Below the pieces are notes generated by a model, which was not told the DNA's origin, ran no database searches, and worked only from the letters and a program-made list of their open reading frames with translations. From contig MKUJ01000001.1 of the NCBI GenBank assembly GCA_001897755.1, positions 254,102 to 318,101 of the forward strand: a stretch of DNA of 64,000 bases, read 5' to 3'. Within the stretch, counting starts at the first letter, position 1, and every line of letters starts with the position of its first letter. Origin of the DNA: Afipia sp. 64-13 (lineage in GTDB: Bacteria; Pseudomonadota; Alphaproteobacteria; Rhizobiales; Xanthobacteraceae). Both the position numbers and the translations under genes were made by a program. This document shows positions 17,880 to 26,781 of this stretch, piece by piece.

Positions 17880-18800
17880 TTATCCAAAATGACCGATCCC
17901 GGGCATGGTGTCCGGAAGGGTCTTGGCCAGATGGTGGGCCACGTCAGCCAGAGCGGCGGTGAGCGGGGTCATCGGCTCGCGGTGGAGGATCACCAGACCG
18001 ACCGATTGCACGTTCTCCGGCTCCACGATCGGGATGGAGCGGACCTTGTCGGTGAGGCCGAGGGATTCGGCCAGCAGCGCCGGCATCACGCTCGCCCATT
18101 TGCCGGTCCGCACATGAGAATAGAGCACGATCATCGAATTGGATTCGAGGGTCGGGGCCACCGCGACGCCGGCCCGAAACAGCATCTGGTCGATGATGCG
18201 ACGGTTCTGCATGTCCGGCGTCAGCAGGCAGAGCGGGATTTTTGCAATCTCCGCCCAGGTCACGCTGCTGCGGTCGCCGAGCGGGCTGTCGGCCGCAGTG
18301 AGCAGGCGATACTGTTCGAGATAAAGCGGGATGCGGTTGACGTGGCCGAGCGGCTCGTTGTCGAGATAGGTCAGGCCGGCATCGACCTCGAGATTTTCCA
18401 GCATGCGCAGGATCTCGATCGAGGTGCGCGAGATGATGGTGAATTTGACGCCGGGGTGACGCGCGCGGAACGGCGTGGTCAGCGCGGCGGTCATCGCCAG
18501 CGCGGTCGGAATCGCCGCGATCCGCAGATGGCCGGTAAGGCCGTGCTTGAGCGTCTCGATATCCTCGTGCATTGCCCGCGCATCGCCGACGATGCGCCGC
18601 GCCCACACCAGCACGCGCTCGCCTTCCGGCGTGAAGCCCTGGAAGCGCGAGCCGCGATTGACCAGCAGCATACCGAAGGTGTCTTCCAGGTGCTTGATCG
18701 CGGCTGACAGCGTCGGCTGGCTGACGTGACAGGCTTCGGCGGCGCGTCCAAAATGTTCTTCGCGGGCCAGCGCCAGCAGGAATTCGAGTTTGTCGATCAT
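17880..18800 (-). CDS. LysR-family regulator, probable fds operon regulator
   Basis: A 306-residue LysR-type DNA-binding regulator. The N-terminal helix-turn-helix spans about residues 1-60 (LEFLLALAREEHFGRAAEA, SQPTLSAAIKHLE). A periplasmic-binding-type effector domain follows, with IIVEPENVQ-like and HREPMTPLTAAL regions. It precedes the fdsA remnant on the same strand. In formate dehydrogenase operons a LysR gene often sits upstream, so it was probably the formate dehydrogenase regulator before the structural genes were lost. The ATG at 18800 is preferred; a TTG four codons upstream is also possible. Its effector cannot be read from the sequence. Confidence 0.85.
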   Translation of the reverse strand: MIDKLEFLLALAREEHFGRAAEACHVSQPTLSAAIKHLEDTFGMLLVNRGSRFQGFTPEGERVLVWARRIVGDARAMHEDIETLKHGLTGHLRIAAIPTALAMTAALTTPFRARHPGVKFTIISRTSIEILRMLENLEVDAGLTYLDNEPLGHVNRIPLYLEQYRLLTAADSPLGDRSSVTWAEIAKIPLCLLTPDMQNRRIIDQMLFRAGVAVAPTLESNSMIVLYSHVRTGKWASVMPALLAESLGLTDKVRSIPIVEPENVQSVGLVILHREPMTPLTAALADVAHHLAKTLPDTMPGIGHFG

Positions 18801-18906
18801 CGCAGTCTTCAACCTCGCCCGGACCGCTCCGGCCGGATCGGAACGCTCGCCTGTCGATCAACACAGGTTCCCCGGCATAGTCAAATCCAATCAAGCCGTT
18901 GAAAAG

Positions 18907-18931
18907 GGAACCATGACCGGCGGGGCACGTT
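18907..18931 (+). promoter_or_regulatory. EcfG (general stress response) promoter for hpnP
   Basis: GGAAC at 18907-18911, exactly 16 bases, then CGTT at 18928-18931. This matches the alphaproteobacterial sigma-EcfG consensus GGAAC-N16/17-CGTT perfectly. It points toward hpnP, whose ATG is 128 bases downstream. In Rhodopseudomonas palustris TIE-1, hpnP is known to be controlled by EcfG, which supports the reading. Confidence 0.85.
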
Positions 18932-19058
18932 TTTCCCTGGGATCGTCAAGCGTTGTCGCTATCTGCGCGGCCGGAAGACGAGACGGTGCCTTCGCCTTGA
19001 TTCCGGCGCGGCTTGTCCGTCCCTGGATCATCGCAACACGGACCAGCCGGGGCAGTCC

Positions 19059-20645
19059 ATGAACGAGACCTGCGGTTTAGCAACACGGCGCATCCTGTGC
19101 GTCTTCCCGAAATACTCGCCGTCGTTCGGCACGTTCGAATATGCCTATCCGCTGACCGATGGCGTGAAGGCCTTCATGCCGCCGCAGGGCCTGCTGCTGA
19201 TCGCGGCGGCGTTGCCTGCGCATTGGCAGGTGCGTTTCATCGACGAGAATATCGAGCCCGCCGCGCCGGAGGATTTCCGCTGGGCCGATGCGGTGTTCGT
19301 CAGCGGCATGCACATCCAGCGCCGGCAGATGCACGGAATCTGCGAACGGGCGCATGCCTATGGCCGGCCTGCCGTGCTCGGCGGGCCTTCGGTCAGCGCC
19401 TCGCCGCAGGCGTATCCCGATTTCGACTATCTGCATATCGGTGAGCTTGGCGATGCCACCGAGGAATTATTCCGGCGTATTTCCGACAATCCGGCGCGCC
19501 CGCCGCGACAGGTGGTGCTGGAGACGCACGAGCGGCGCGACATGGCGGAGTTTCCGCTGCCGGCCTATGAGCTGATTCCGCTGCGCAAATATTTTCTCGG
19601 CAGCATCCAGTTCTCCAGCGGCTGCCCGTATCAGTGCGAGTTCTGCGATATCCCGGCGCTGTACGGCCGCAATCCGCGATTGAAGACGCCGCAGCAGGTG
19701 CTGGCCGAGCTCGACAAGATGGTGGAATGCGGCCTGTCGGGCGCGGTCTATTTCGTCGACGACAATTTCATCGGCAACCGCAAGGCGACGCTCGAGCTGT
19801 TGCCGCATCTGGTGGCATGGCAGAAGCGCAACGGCTTCGCCATCCAGTTCGCCTGCGAGGCGACGCTCAACATCGCCAAGCGCCCCGAAATTCTCGAACT
19901 GATGCGCGAGGCGCTGTTTCTCACTGTGTTCTGTGGCATCGAGACGCCGGACCCGGCCGCGCTGAAGGCGATGTCCAAGCAGCACAACATGATGGTGCCG
20001 ATCCTCGAAGGCGTCGAGACGCTCAACCGTTACGGCCTCGAAGTGGTGTCGGGCATCATTCTCGGTCTCGACACCGACACGCTGGATGCGGGCGAGGGGA
20101 TTCTCGATTTCATCGACCGTTCGCAGATCCCGCTACTGACCATCAATCTCTTGCAGGCGCTGCCGCGCACGCCGCTGTGGGATCGGTTGAAGCGCGAAAA
20201 TCGTCTGGTGGATGACGAGGGCCGCGATTCGAACGTGAAATTTGTTCTGCCCTACGAGCATGTGGTTGCGACCTGGCGCGCATGCATGGGCCGCGCCTAT
20301 ACGCCGGAGAAAATGTTCGCGCGCTTTCAGCATCAGGTCGATCACACCTACTGCAACCGCATCACCCCGCCGAATTCGAAACAGCGCCGCTCATGGCCGA
20401 ACATCAAGCGCGCGCTCACCATGGTCGCCAGGATCGTCTGGCACGCCGGCGTGCGCAGCGACTATCGCCGCGAGTTCTGGAGATTCGCATGGCCGCGCAT
20501 CAAGGCGGGCGATATCGAACGGCTGATCAGTTGCGGGCTGGTGGCCCATCACCTCATCACCTTCGCGCGCGAAGCTTCGCGCGGGCGGCAGACCGCGTCC
20601 TATTACTCCGACAAGGTGCAGGACATCCAGATCGCCGCCGAATAG
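19059..20645 (+). CDS. hpnP: Hopanoid C-2 methyltransferase (B12-binding radical SAM)
   Basis: HpnP adds a methyl group at C-2 of the hopanoid A ring, giving 2-methylhopanoids. The 528-residue protein has an N-terminal cobalamin-binding-like domain (about 10-150, with GGPSVSASPQAYPDFDYLHIGE). A radical SAM domain follows, with the cluster motif at C189, C193 and C196 (SSGCPYQCEFCDIP), and then a C-terminal extension typical of this subfamily. It stands alone at the head of the hopanoid cluster, behind its own EcfG promoter, and is probably induced by general stress. It is separated from hpnC by a 318-base gap. Confidence 0.93.
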   Translation: MNETCGLATRRILCVFPKYSPSFGTFEYAYPLTDGVKAFMPPQGLLLIAAALPAHWQVRFIDENIEPAAPEDFRWADAVFVSGMHIQRRQMHGICERAHAYGRPAVLGGPSVSASPQAYPDFDYLHIGELGDATEELFRRISDNPARPPRQVVLETHERRDMAEFPLPAYELIPLRKYFLGSIQFSSGCPYQCEFCDIPALYGRNPRLKTPQQVLAELDKMVECGLSGAVYFVDDNFIGNRKATLELLPHLVAWQKRNGFAIQFACEATLNIAKRPEILELMREALFLTVFCGIETPDPAALKAMSKQHNMMVPILEGVETLNRYGLEVVSGIILGLDTDTLDAGEGILDFIDRSQIPLLTINLLQALPRTPLWDRLKRENRLVDDEGRDSNVKFVLPYEHVVATWRACMGRAYTPEKMFARFQHQVDHTYCNRITPPNSKQRRSWPNIKRALTMVARIVWHAGVRSDYRREFWRFAWPRIKAGDIERLISCGLVAHHLITFAREASRGRQTASYYSDKVQDIQIAAE

Positions 20646-20963
20646 GCCGTGGCGGCGGGCGGGCGTGGCAATATGACATGTTATGTCAGTTTAATCCTGA
20701 GTTCATGCCGATTTCATCATGGATCGCGATGCTCGCGGTTCCGGATTTATTAAGGTATTGGAATTATGAGATTTTTTGTGGTTCGGGGGCACTCGCATTC
20801 GCTCTCGCGCTGCGATATCATGCGCCGTCCCGTTTTCGGGGCCGATCTCCCTTAATCATGTTGGGTTCATGGTGTTCAGGATCAGTTGCACAAGCTGGTA
20901 TGTCCGCAGGCATGGCGGAACGTCGGGACGGACGATCCGCGCCGAAGGAGCGGTGCGCGTCCG
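20646..20963. other. Gap upstream of hpnC with an inverted repeat
   Basis: 318 bases without a gene. They contain an inverted repeat TGACAT-GTT-ATGTCA at 20674-20688 and an AT-rich stretch around 20746-20778 that is the likeliest place for the hpnC promoter. I could not assign -35/-10 boxes with confidence. Confidence 0.4.
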
Positions 20964-21842
20964 ATGACCAGCGCAGGTGAGTTGCGCTCCGGCAAGGGGC
21001 ACAAGGACGAGAACTTTCCCGTCGCGTCGTGGATCATCCATCCGCGTCATCGCGCGCCGATTCTGGCGTTCTATAATTTCGTGCGCACCGCGGACGACAT
21101 CGCCGATCACGCGACGCTGCCGGCGCAGGACAAGCTCGATCAACTCGATCGCATGCAGGACGAATTGCTCGGCAGCGGTGCGGCGCAGCCCGAGGCGCTG
21201 GCGTTGCGCGAGGCGCTCGCCGCGCGCGGATTGTCGCCGCAGCACGCGCTCGATCTGCTCACCGCGTTCCGCATGGACGTTACCAAGCTGCGCTACGAAA
21301 GCTGGGACGATCTCATTCACTACTGCTCGTTCTCGGCGATGCCGGTCGGCCGTTTCGTGCTCGACGTGCATGGCGAGGACCGCGCGACCTGGGTCGCCAA
21401 CGATAAATTGTGCGCGGCGTTGCAGATCAACAATCATTTGCAGGATTGCGGCAAGGACTATCGCACGCTCAACCGTATCTATCTGCCGCTCGATGCCTTG
21501 CAGGCGTCCGGTGTATCGGTGGAGATGCTGGGCGAGGCAAGGGCGTCCGCGCCACTCCTCGATTGTCTGCACAAGCTCGCGGTGCGCAACGAACAGTTGC
21601 TCGCCGAGAGCCGCGCCTTCAGCGCCGAGGTGCAGGACAAGCGTCTGGGCATGGAGATCGCCGTGATCGATATCTTCGCGCGCAGGATCGCCGACCTCAT
21701 CAAGACGCGCGATCCGCTCAGCGAGCGCGTGCATCTTTCCAAATTCGCCATGTTGGGACTTGCAGCGTCCGCCGCCGCGGGCGAGTGGCTGCGCCGTTTG
21801 GGCGGCCGCGCGCCGCTCTCCCGACTATCGACGGGCGCATGA
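20964..21842 (+). CDS. hpnC: Hydroxysqualene synthase HpnC
   Basis: Second step of the bacterial squalene route: converts presqualene diphosphate to hydroxysqualene. The 292-residue trans-prenyltransferase fold carries the first Asp-rich motif RTADDIAD (D44, D45, D48) and the second region NHLQDCGKDY, with FPVASWIIHPRHR near the start. The ATG at 20964 has GAAGGAG upstream and matches the family start; the 26 residues of in-frame extension are not conserved-looking. hpnD follows after 6 bases, and hpnC-hpnD-hpnE-shc-hpnG form one tightly packed operon. Confidence 0.93.
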   Translation: MTSAGELRSGKGHKDENFPVASWIIHPRHRAPILAFYNFVRTADDIADHATLPAQDKLDQLDRMQDELLGSGAAQPEALALREALAARGLSPQHALDLLTAFRMDVTKLRYESWDDLIHYCSFSAMPVGRFVLDVHGEDRATWVANDKLCAALQINNHLQDCGKDYRTLNRIYLPLDALQASGVSVEMLGEARASAPLLDCLHKLAVRNEQLLAESRAFSAEVQDKRLGMEIAVIDIFARRIADLIKTRDPLSERVHLSKFAMLGLAASAAAGEWLRRLGGRAPLSRLSTGA

Positions 21843-21848
21843 TTTCCC

Positions 21849-22676
21849 ATGAATGACGTGACAGCAACACCGGCGGGCTCGGCTTCGGGCAGTTCGTTCT
21901 ACGCGGCGATGCGGATCCTGCCGCGCGCGCAGCGCGATGCGATGTTCCTGATCTACAGCTTCTGCCGTCAGGTCGATGACATCGCCGATTCCGATGGTCC
22001 GCGCGAGGAGCGCCTTGCCGCGCTCGACGAATGGCGGCGCGATGTCGACGCGCTCTATGCGGGCAATCCGCCGGCGCGGCTGCGCGACTACGTTGCGGCG
22101 GTGAAGGAATTCGGCCTGAAGCGCGACGATTTCATCGCCATCATCGATGGCATGGAAATGGATGTGCCGGCCGATATCCGTGCGCCCGACGCGGCGACGC
22201 TCGATCTTTACTGCGACCGGGTCGCGAGCGCGGTGGGGCGGTTGTCGGTGCGCGTGTTCGGTCTGCCGGAACAGGATGGCATTCTGCTGTCGCATTATCT
22301 GGGTCGTGCCCTGCAACTGACCAACATCCTGCGCGATATCGACGAGGATGCTGGCCTCGGCCGTCTCTATCTGCCGCGCGAACTGCTCGATGCCGCCGGC
22401 GTTTCTTCGCGCGATCCGGCGGCTGTGATCGCCGATCCCAATCTGCCGAAGGCCTGCGTGCCGCTGGCGATGCAGGCGCTCGGACACTTCCAGAAAGCGG
22501 ACGAGATCATGGCGCGCAATGCGCGCCGCACCGTCCGCGCGCCGCGCATCATGTCGCACTATTATCGCGCCATCTTCGAGAAACTGCTGGCGCGCGGTTT
22601 CGCGTTGCCGCGCCCTCCCGTCAAGCTGAGCAAAGCCGCCAAGATGTCCATCCTCCTGCGATACGCCGTGATCTGA
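21849..22676 (+). CDS. hpnD: Presqualene diphosphate synthase HpnD
   Basis: Joins two farnesyl diphosphate molecules to give presqualene diphosphate, the first committed step toward squalene. The 275-residue protein has both Asp-rich motifs of the squalene/phytoene synthase family: RQVDDIAD (D43, D44, D47) and NILRDIDEDAGLGRLYLP. It differs from HpnC in having this complete second motif. The stop codon overlaps the start of hpnE (ATGA), indicating translational coupling. Confidence 0.94.
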   Translation: MNDVTATPAGSASGSSFYAAMRILPRAQRDAMFLIYSFCRQVDDIADSDGPREERLAALDEWRRDVDALYAGNPPARLRDYVAAVKEFGLKRDDFIAIIDGMEMDVPADIRAPDAATLDLYCDRVASAVGRLSVRVFGLPEQDGILLSHYLGRALQLTNILRDIDEDAGLGRLYLPRELLDAAGVSSRDPAAVIADPNLPKACVPLAMQALGHFQKADEIMARNARRTVRAPRIMSHYYRAIFEKLLARGFALPRPPVKLSKAAKMSILLRYAVI

Positions 22677-23935
22677 TGACCCAAACAGCTCACATTATCG
22701 GGGCAGGTCTGTCGGGATTGTCAGCCGCAGTGCGGCTCGCCAATGCCGGATTCGAGATCCACGTGCACGAGGCGACGCAGAACGCCGGCGGGCGCTGCCG
22801 GTCTTACTTCGATGCTGCGACTAATCTGACAATCGACAACGGCAACCATCTGATGCTGTCGGGGAATACGCATGCGCTTGCCTATGCGCGTTCGATCGGC
22901 AGCGAGTCCGGTCTTGTCGGTCCGGAGCGCGCGCAGTTTCCGTTTGCCGATGTCGAGACCGGCGAACGCTGGACGCTCGATCTTGGCGACAGCCGCTTTC
23001 CGTCATGGCTGTTCGATGCGGATCGCCGCGTACCCGAGACCGGCGTCATCGATTATCTTAAAATGCTGCCGCTGGCATGGGCGAGCGCCAATGCGCTGGT
23101 CGGAGACACCGTCGCCTGCGATGGCGCGCTCTATCGCCGTCTGGTCGGGCCGTTGTTGCTCGCCGCGCTCAATGTCGATCCGCCGTCGGGCTCGGCGGGA
23201 CTTGCCGGCGCCATCGTGCGCGAAACGCTGCTGGCCGGCGGCGCATCCTGCCGCCCGCTGATCGCGCGTGACGGGCTTAGCAGCGTTCTGATCGATCCGG
23301 CGCTCGCGATGCTGCGCGGCAAGGGCGCTTCGATCCGGCTGATGCATGAGCTACGGCGGATCGAGACATCGGCGGATCGCGTCACCGGCCTTGATTTCGG
23401 CGATGGCACCACTGCGCTGGGTGAGGACGATGTGGTGGTGCTCGCGGTGCCGGCGCGTTCGGCGTCGACCATTCTGCCCGGGCTGAAGACGCCGACCAAA
23501 TTCCGCGCCATCGTCAATGCGCATTTCCGTTACGTGCCGCCGCAGGGCACGCCGCCGGTCACCGGCGTGATCGGTGGACTGATCGAGTGGCTGTTCGCGT
23601 TTCCGGATCGTCTGTCCGTCACCATCAGCGATGCCGATCGCCTCGTGAACATGCCGCGCGAGGAACTTGCACGTGCGATCTGGCGTGACATCTGCAAGGT
23701 CGCGAAGCTCGATGACAGTGTTGCCGAAGGCCCGCTGCCGCCGTGGCAGATCGTGCGCGAGCGTAGGGCCACTTTCGAGGCGACGCCTGAACAGAACGCA
23801 TTGCGTCCCGGTCCCGTGACGCAGTGGAAAAACCTGATGCTGGCCGGCGACTGGACCGACACCGGACTGCCGGCCACCATCGAAGGCTCGATCCGCTCCG
23901 GCGACCGGGCCGCCGATCTCATCCTCAAGCAATAA
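22676..23935 (+). CDS. hpnE: Hydroxysqualene dehydroxylase HpnE
   Basis: FAD-dependent enzyme that reduces hydroxysqualene to squalene, completing the HpnCDE route. The 419-residue protein opens with a Rossmann motif (IIGAGLSGLSAAVRLANAG) and the amine-oxidase/desaturase signature HEATQNAGGRCRSY. It ends with the second FAD motif region LAGDWTDTGLPATIEGSIRSG. The ATG at 22676 overlaps the hpnD stop. An in-frame extension back to 22031 lies entirely inside hpnD and is not real. Confidence 0.93.
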   Translation: MTQTAHIIGAGLSGLSAAVRLANAGFEIHVHEATQNAGGRCRSYFDAATNLTIDNGNHLMLSGNTHALAYARSIGSESGLVGPERAQFPFADVETGERWTLDLGDSRFPSWLFDADRRVPETGVIDYLKMLPLAWASANALVGDTVACDGALYRRLVGPLLLAALNVDPPSGSAGLAGAIVRETLLAGGASCRPLIARDGLSSVLIDPALAMLRGKGASIRLMHELRRIETSADRVTGLDFGDGTTALGEDDVVVLAVPARSASTILPGLKTPTKFRAIVNAHFRYVPPQGTPPVTGVIGGLIEWLFAFPDRLSVTISDADRLVNMPREELARAIWRDICKVAKLDDSVAEGPLPPWQIVRERRATFEATPEQNALRPGPVTQWKNLMLAGDWTDTGLPATIEGSIRSGDRAADLILKQ

Positions 23936-23958
23936 GAACGGACGACCCCAAACTCATC

Positions 23959-25926
23959 ATGACCATGACGTTCGATCAGCAGAGCACCGCGCCGGCCGCC
24001 GAAGGTCTTGCCGCCAGCATTTCCTCGGCAGGCCGCGCCATGCTTGGAAACCGTCAGGAGGACGGCCATTGGGTGTTCGAGCTCGAGGCCGACGTCACGA
24101 TTCCGGCCGAGTACGTCCTGCTGCGTCATTATCTCGCCGAGCCTGTGGATGCGCAGATCGAAGCCAAGATCGGCCGATATCTGCGGCGCATGCAGAACGA
24201 CAACGGCGGATGGTCGCTGTTCTACGGCCATGAGTTCGACATGAGCGCCAGCGTGAAGGCTTACTTCGCGCTCAAGATGATCGGCGACTCGCCCGATGCG
24301 CCGCATATGAAGAAGGCGCGCGAGACGATGCTGGCACGCGGCGGCGCGGCCAGGAGCAACGTGTTCACGCGCATCATGCTGGCGCTGTTCGGTGTGCTGA
24401 CGTGGCGTGCGGTGCCGATGATGCCGGTCGAGATCATGCTGCTGCCGCGCTGGTTTCCGTTCCACCTCAGCAAGATTTCATACTGGGCGCGCACGGTGAT
24501 CGTGCCGCTGCTGGTGTTGATGACGTTGCGGCCGCGGGCGCGCAATCCGCTCGGCATCGGCGTCGATGAACTATTCCTCGAGGATCCGAAAACCATCGGG
24601 CCGACCCCGAAGGCGCCGCACCAGAGCCAGCTCTGGTTCACCGCTTTCGACATTCTCGACAAGATGCTGCGCATCGCCGATCCGTTCTTCCCGAAGAAGA
24701 TGCGGCAGCGCTCGATCAGGAAGGCGGAGGAGTTCGTCACCGAACGGCTCAACGGCGTCGACGGACTTGGCGCGATCTTCCCGGCGATGGCCAACAGCGT
24801 GATGATGTATGATCTGCTGGGCTATCCGAAGGACGACCCGCGCTATGTGATGGCGCGGGAATCGGTCGAGCGGCTGCTGGTGATCCATGAGGACGAGGCG
24901 TACTGCCAGCCTTGCGTCTCGCCGATATGGGACACCGCGCTGGCCGCGCACGCTATGATCGAGTCGGGCGAGGACGACGACATCTCTGCCGCTATGAAGG
25001 CGCTCGACTGGCTTGCGCCGCGTCAGGTGCTCGATGTCGAGGGTGACTGGGCGGTGAAGCGGCCCGGCGTGCGGCCCGGCGGCTGGGCTTTCCAGTACAA
25101 CAACGCGCATTATCCCGATCTCGACGACACCGCCGTCGTGGTGATGGCGATGGATCGCGCGCGCGGGCTTGGCGCCGGCACCAAATATGACGAGGCGATC
25201 GCGCGTGGGCGCGAGTGGATCATCGGCCTGCAGAGCGTCGATGGCGGCTGGGCCGCGTTCGACGCCGACAATCTCGAATATTATCTCAACAACATTCCGT
25301 TCGCCGATCATGGCGCGCTGCTCGATCCGCCGACCGACGACGTCACCGCGCGTTGCGTCTCGATGCTGGCGCAGCTTGGCGAGACCGTGGAGAATTCGCT
25401 GCCGCTGAAGCGTGGCGTCGATTATCTGCGCGGCACCCAGCTTGCGGACGGCTCGTGGTTCGGGCGCTGGGGCGTCAATTACATCTACGGCACCTGGTCC
25501 ACGCTGTGCGCGCTTAACGCCGCGGGCGTGCCGCATGACGATCCGGCGATCAAGAAGGCGGCGGACTGGCTGGTCGCGATCCAGAATCCGGACGGCGGCT
25601 GGGGCGAGGACGGCAACAGCTACCGGCTTGATTACAAGGGTTATGAGCGCTCCGAGAGCACGGCGTCCCAGACGGCCTGGGCGACGCTGGCGCTGATGGC
25701 TGCCGGCCGGGTGGACGATGCTGCGGCGGAGCGGGGAATCGCGTATCTGACGCGGACCCAGAACGCAGAAGGGCTATGGAACGAGCCGAACTACACCGGG
25801 GGCGGGTTCCCACGTGTGTTCTATTTGCGATACCACGGATATTCTAAGTTCTTTCCGCTCTGGGCGCTGGCGCGCTATCGCAACCTACGTAATAGTAACA
25901 GCCGCTTCACAGGGGTCGGAATGTGA
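23959..25926 (+). CDS. shc: Squalene-hopene cyclase
   Basis: Also called hpnF. This membrane-associated cyclase turns squalene into the pentacyclic hopanoids hopene and diplopterol. At 655 residues it is full length. The catalytic acid motif DLDDTA is at residues 387-392. Several QW-type repeats are visible (for example NDNGGWSLFYG near the N-terminus, QSVDGGWAAFDADN, QLADGSWFGRWG, QNPDGGWGEDG and QNAEGLWNEP). The start at 23959, 23 bases after hpnE, fits the family. Its stop overlaps the ATG of hpnG. Confidence 0.96.
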   Translation: MTMTFDQQSTAPAAEGLAASISSAGRAMLGNRQEDGHWVFELEADVTIPAEYVLLRHYLAEPVDAQIEAKIGRYLRRMQNDNGGWSLFYGHEFDMSASVKAYFALKMIGDSPDAPHMKKARETMLARGGAARSNVFTRIMLALFGVLTWRAVPMMPVEIMLLPRWFPFHLSKISYWARTVIVPLLVLMTLRPRARNPLGIGVDELFLEDPKTIGPTPKAPHQSQLWFTAFDILDKMLRIADPFFPKKMRQRSIRKAEEFVTERLNGVDGLGAIFPAMANSVMMYDLLGYPKDDPRYVMARESVERLLVIHEDEAYCQPCVSPIWDTALAAHAMIESGEDDDISAAMKALDWLAPRQVLDVEGDWAVKRPGVRPGGWAFQYNNAHYPDLDDTAVVVMAMDRARGLGAGTKYDEAIARGREWIIGLQSVDGGWAAFDADNLEYYLNNIPFADHGALLDPPTDDVTARCVSMLAQLGETVENSLPLKRGVDYLRGTQLADGSWFGRWGVNYIYGTWSTLCALNAAGVPHDDPAIKKAADWLVAIQNPDGGWGEDGNSYRLDYKGYERSESTASQTAWATLALMAAGRVDDAAAERGIAYLTRTQNAEGLWNEPNYTGGGFPRVFYLRYHGYSKFFPLWALARYRNLRNSNSRFTGVGM

Positions 25927-26645
25927 TGATGAGCGAGGGCGGCGACGCCTCGAGAGACGGACTGCCGGTTCTGATCGTTACCGGCCTGAAACAGGAGGCC
26001 CGCATCGCTGCCGGCCCCGGCCTCACCGTCATCTGCAGTTCGAGCAACCCGGTGCAATTGCGCGAGATGATGGTCTCGTTCGATCCGGAGAGCATTCGCG
26101 GGATCGTCAGCTTCGGCGTGGCCGGCGGGCTTAACCCCGAGCTGCGCTCCGGCGACATCGTGATCGCCTCCGAGATCGTTGCCGCCGAGCATCGCTGGGC
26201 AACGGCGTCTTCGCTCACCGAAATGCTGATCGCGCTACCGGCGAGGGGCAAACGCACCGTCATCAACGGCGTGCTCGCCGGCGTCGAGGAGGTCGTGCTC
26301 GGCCAACTCGGCAAGGCCGCGCTGCGCGCCACCACGGGCGCCGACGCGGTGGATATGGAAAGCCATATCGCCGCACGCTACGCCGAGGAGCATGGCCTGC
26401 CGTTCGCGGCGTTGCGGGTGATCAGCGATCCGGCGCATCGCGCGTTGCCCGAGGTGGCGGCGAAGGCGCTGAAGCCGAACGGCGATGTCGATATCTGGAA
26501 AGTGATGCGAGGCATCGCGCGCAATCCGTCGGAGATCCGCGCGCTGGTGTCGAGCGGCCGCGATTTCAATCGCGCGCTGCGTGGTCTGCGCGATTATCGG
26601 GAGCACCTCGACGGCGCCGGCGATCGGGCCGAAGAAGAGGCCTGA
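25926..26645 (+). CDS. hpnG: Adenosylhopane phosphorylase HpnG
   Basis: Nucleoside-phosphorylase-family enzyme that removes adenine from adenosylhopane, leading to ribosylhopane and then bacteriohopanetetrol. The 239-residue protein has the N-terminal VLIVTGLKQEARIA, the GIVSFGVAGGL core and the purine/ribose site region ADAVDMESHIAARYAEEHG followed by FAALRVISD. The ATG at 25926 overlaps the shc stop; ATG 25929 is equally possible. It is the last gene of the hpnC operon and faces hpnH, with a bidirectional terminator between. Confidence 0.92.
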   Translation: MMSEGGDASRDGLPVLIVTGLKQEARIAAGPGLTVICSSSNPVQLREMMVSFDPESIRGIVSFGVAGGLNPELRSGDIVIASEIVAAEHRWATASSLTEMLIALPARGKRTVINGVLAGVEEVVLGQLGKAALRATTGADAVDMESHIAARYAEEHGLPFAALRVISDPAHRALPEVAAKALKPNGDVDIWKVMRGIARNPSEIRALVSSGRDFNRALRGLRDYREHLDGAGDRAEEEA

Positions 26646-26726
26646 TCTTAAGGGATCGCCGCCCGCCGTCTGTCGTCCAAAGACTTGCGGGCAGACAACC
26701 GACAAAACAACAGACAACCCACAAAA

Positions 26727-26756
26727 CAAAAGGCGCGATTTGTATCGCGCCTTTTG
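26727..26756. terminator. Bidirectional terminator between hpnG and hpnH
   Basis: A perfect 13-bp stem (CAAAAGGCGCGAT and its complement) around a TTGT loop, with A-rich and T-rich flanks. It lies 81 bases after hpnG and 26 bases after the hpnH stop, so it can end both convergent transcripts. Confidence 0.85.
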
Positions 26757-26781
26757 TTATTTGCTGAGCCGTGTTTGGCCT

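Noticed and set aside
20920-20945. A GGAAC element before hpnC that might be an EcfG promoter
   Set aside because: After the 16-base spacer the second box reads CGCG and not CGTT, so it does not meet the consensus.
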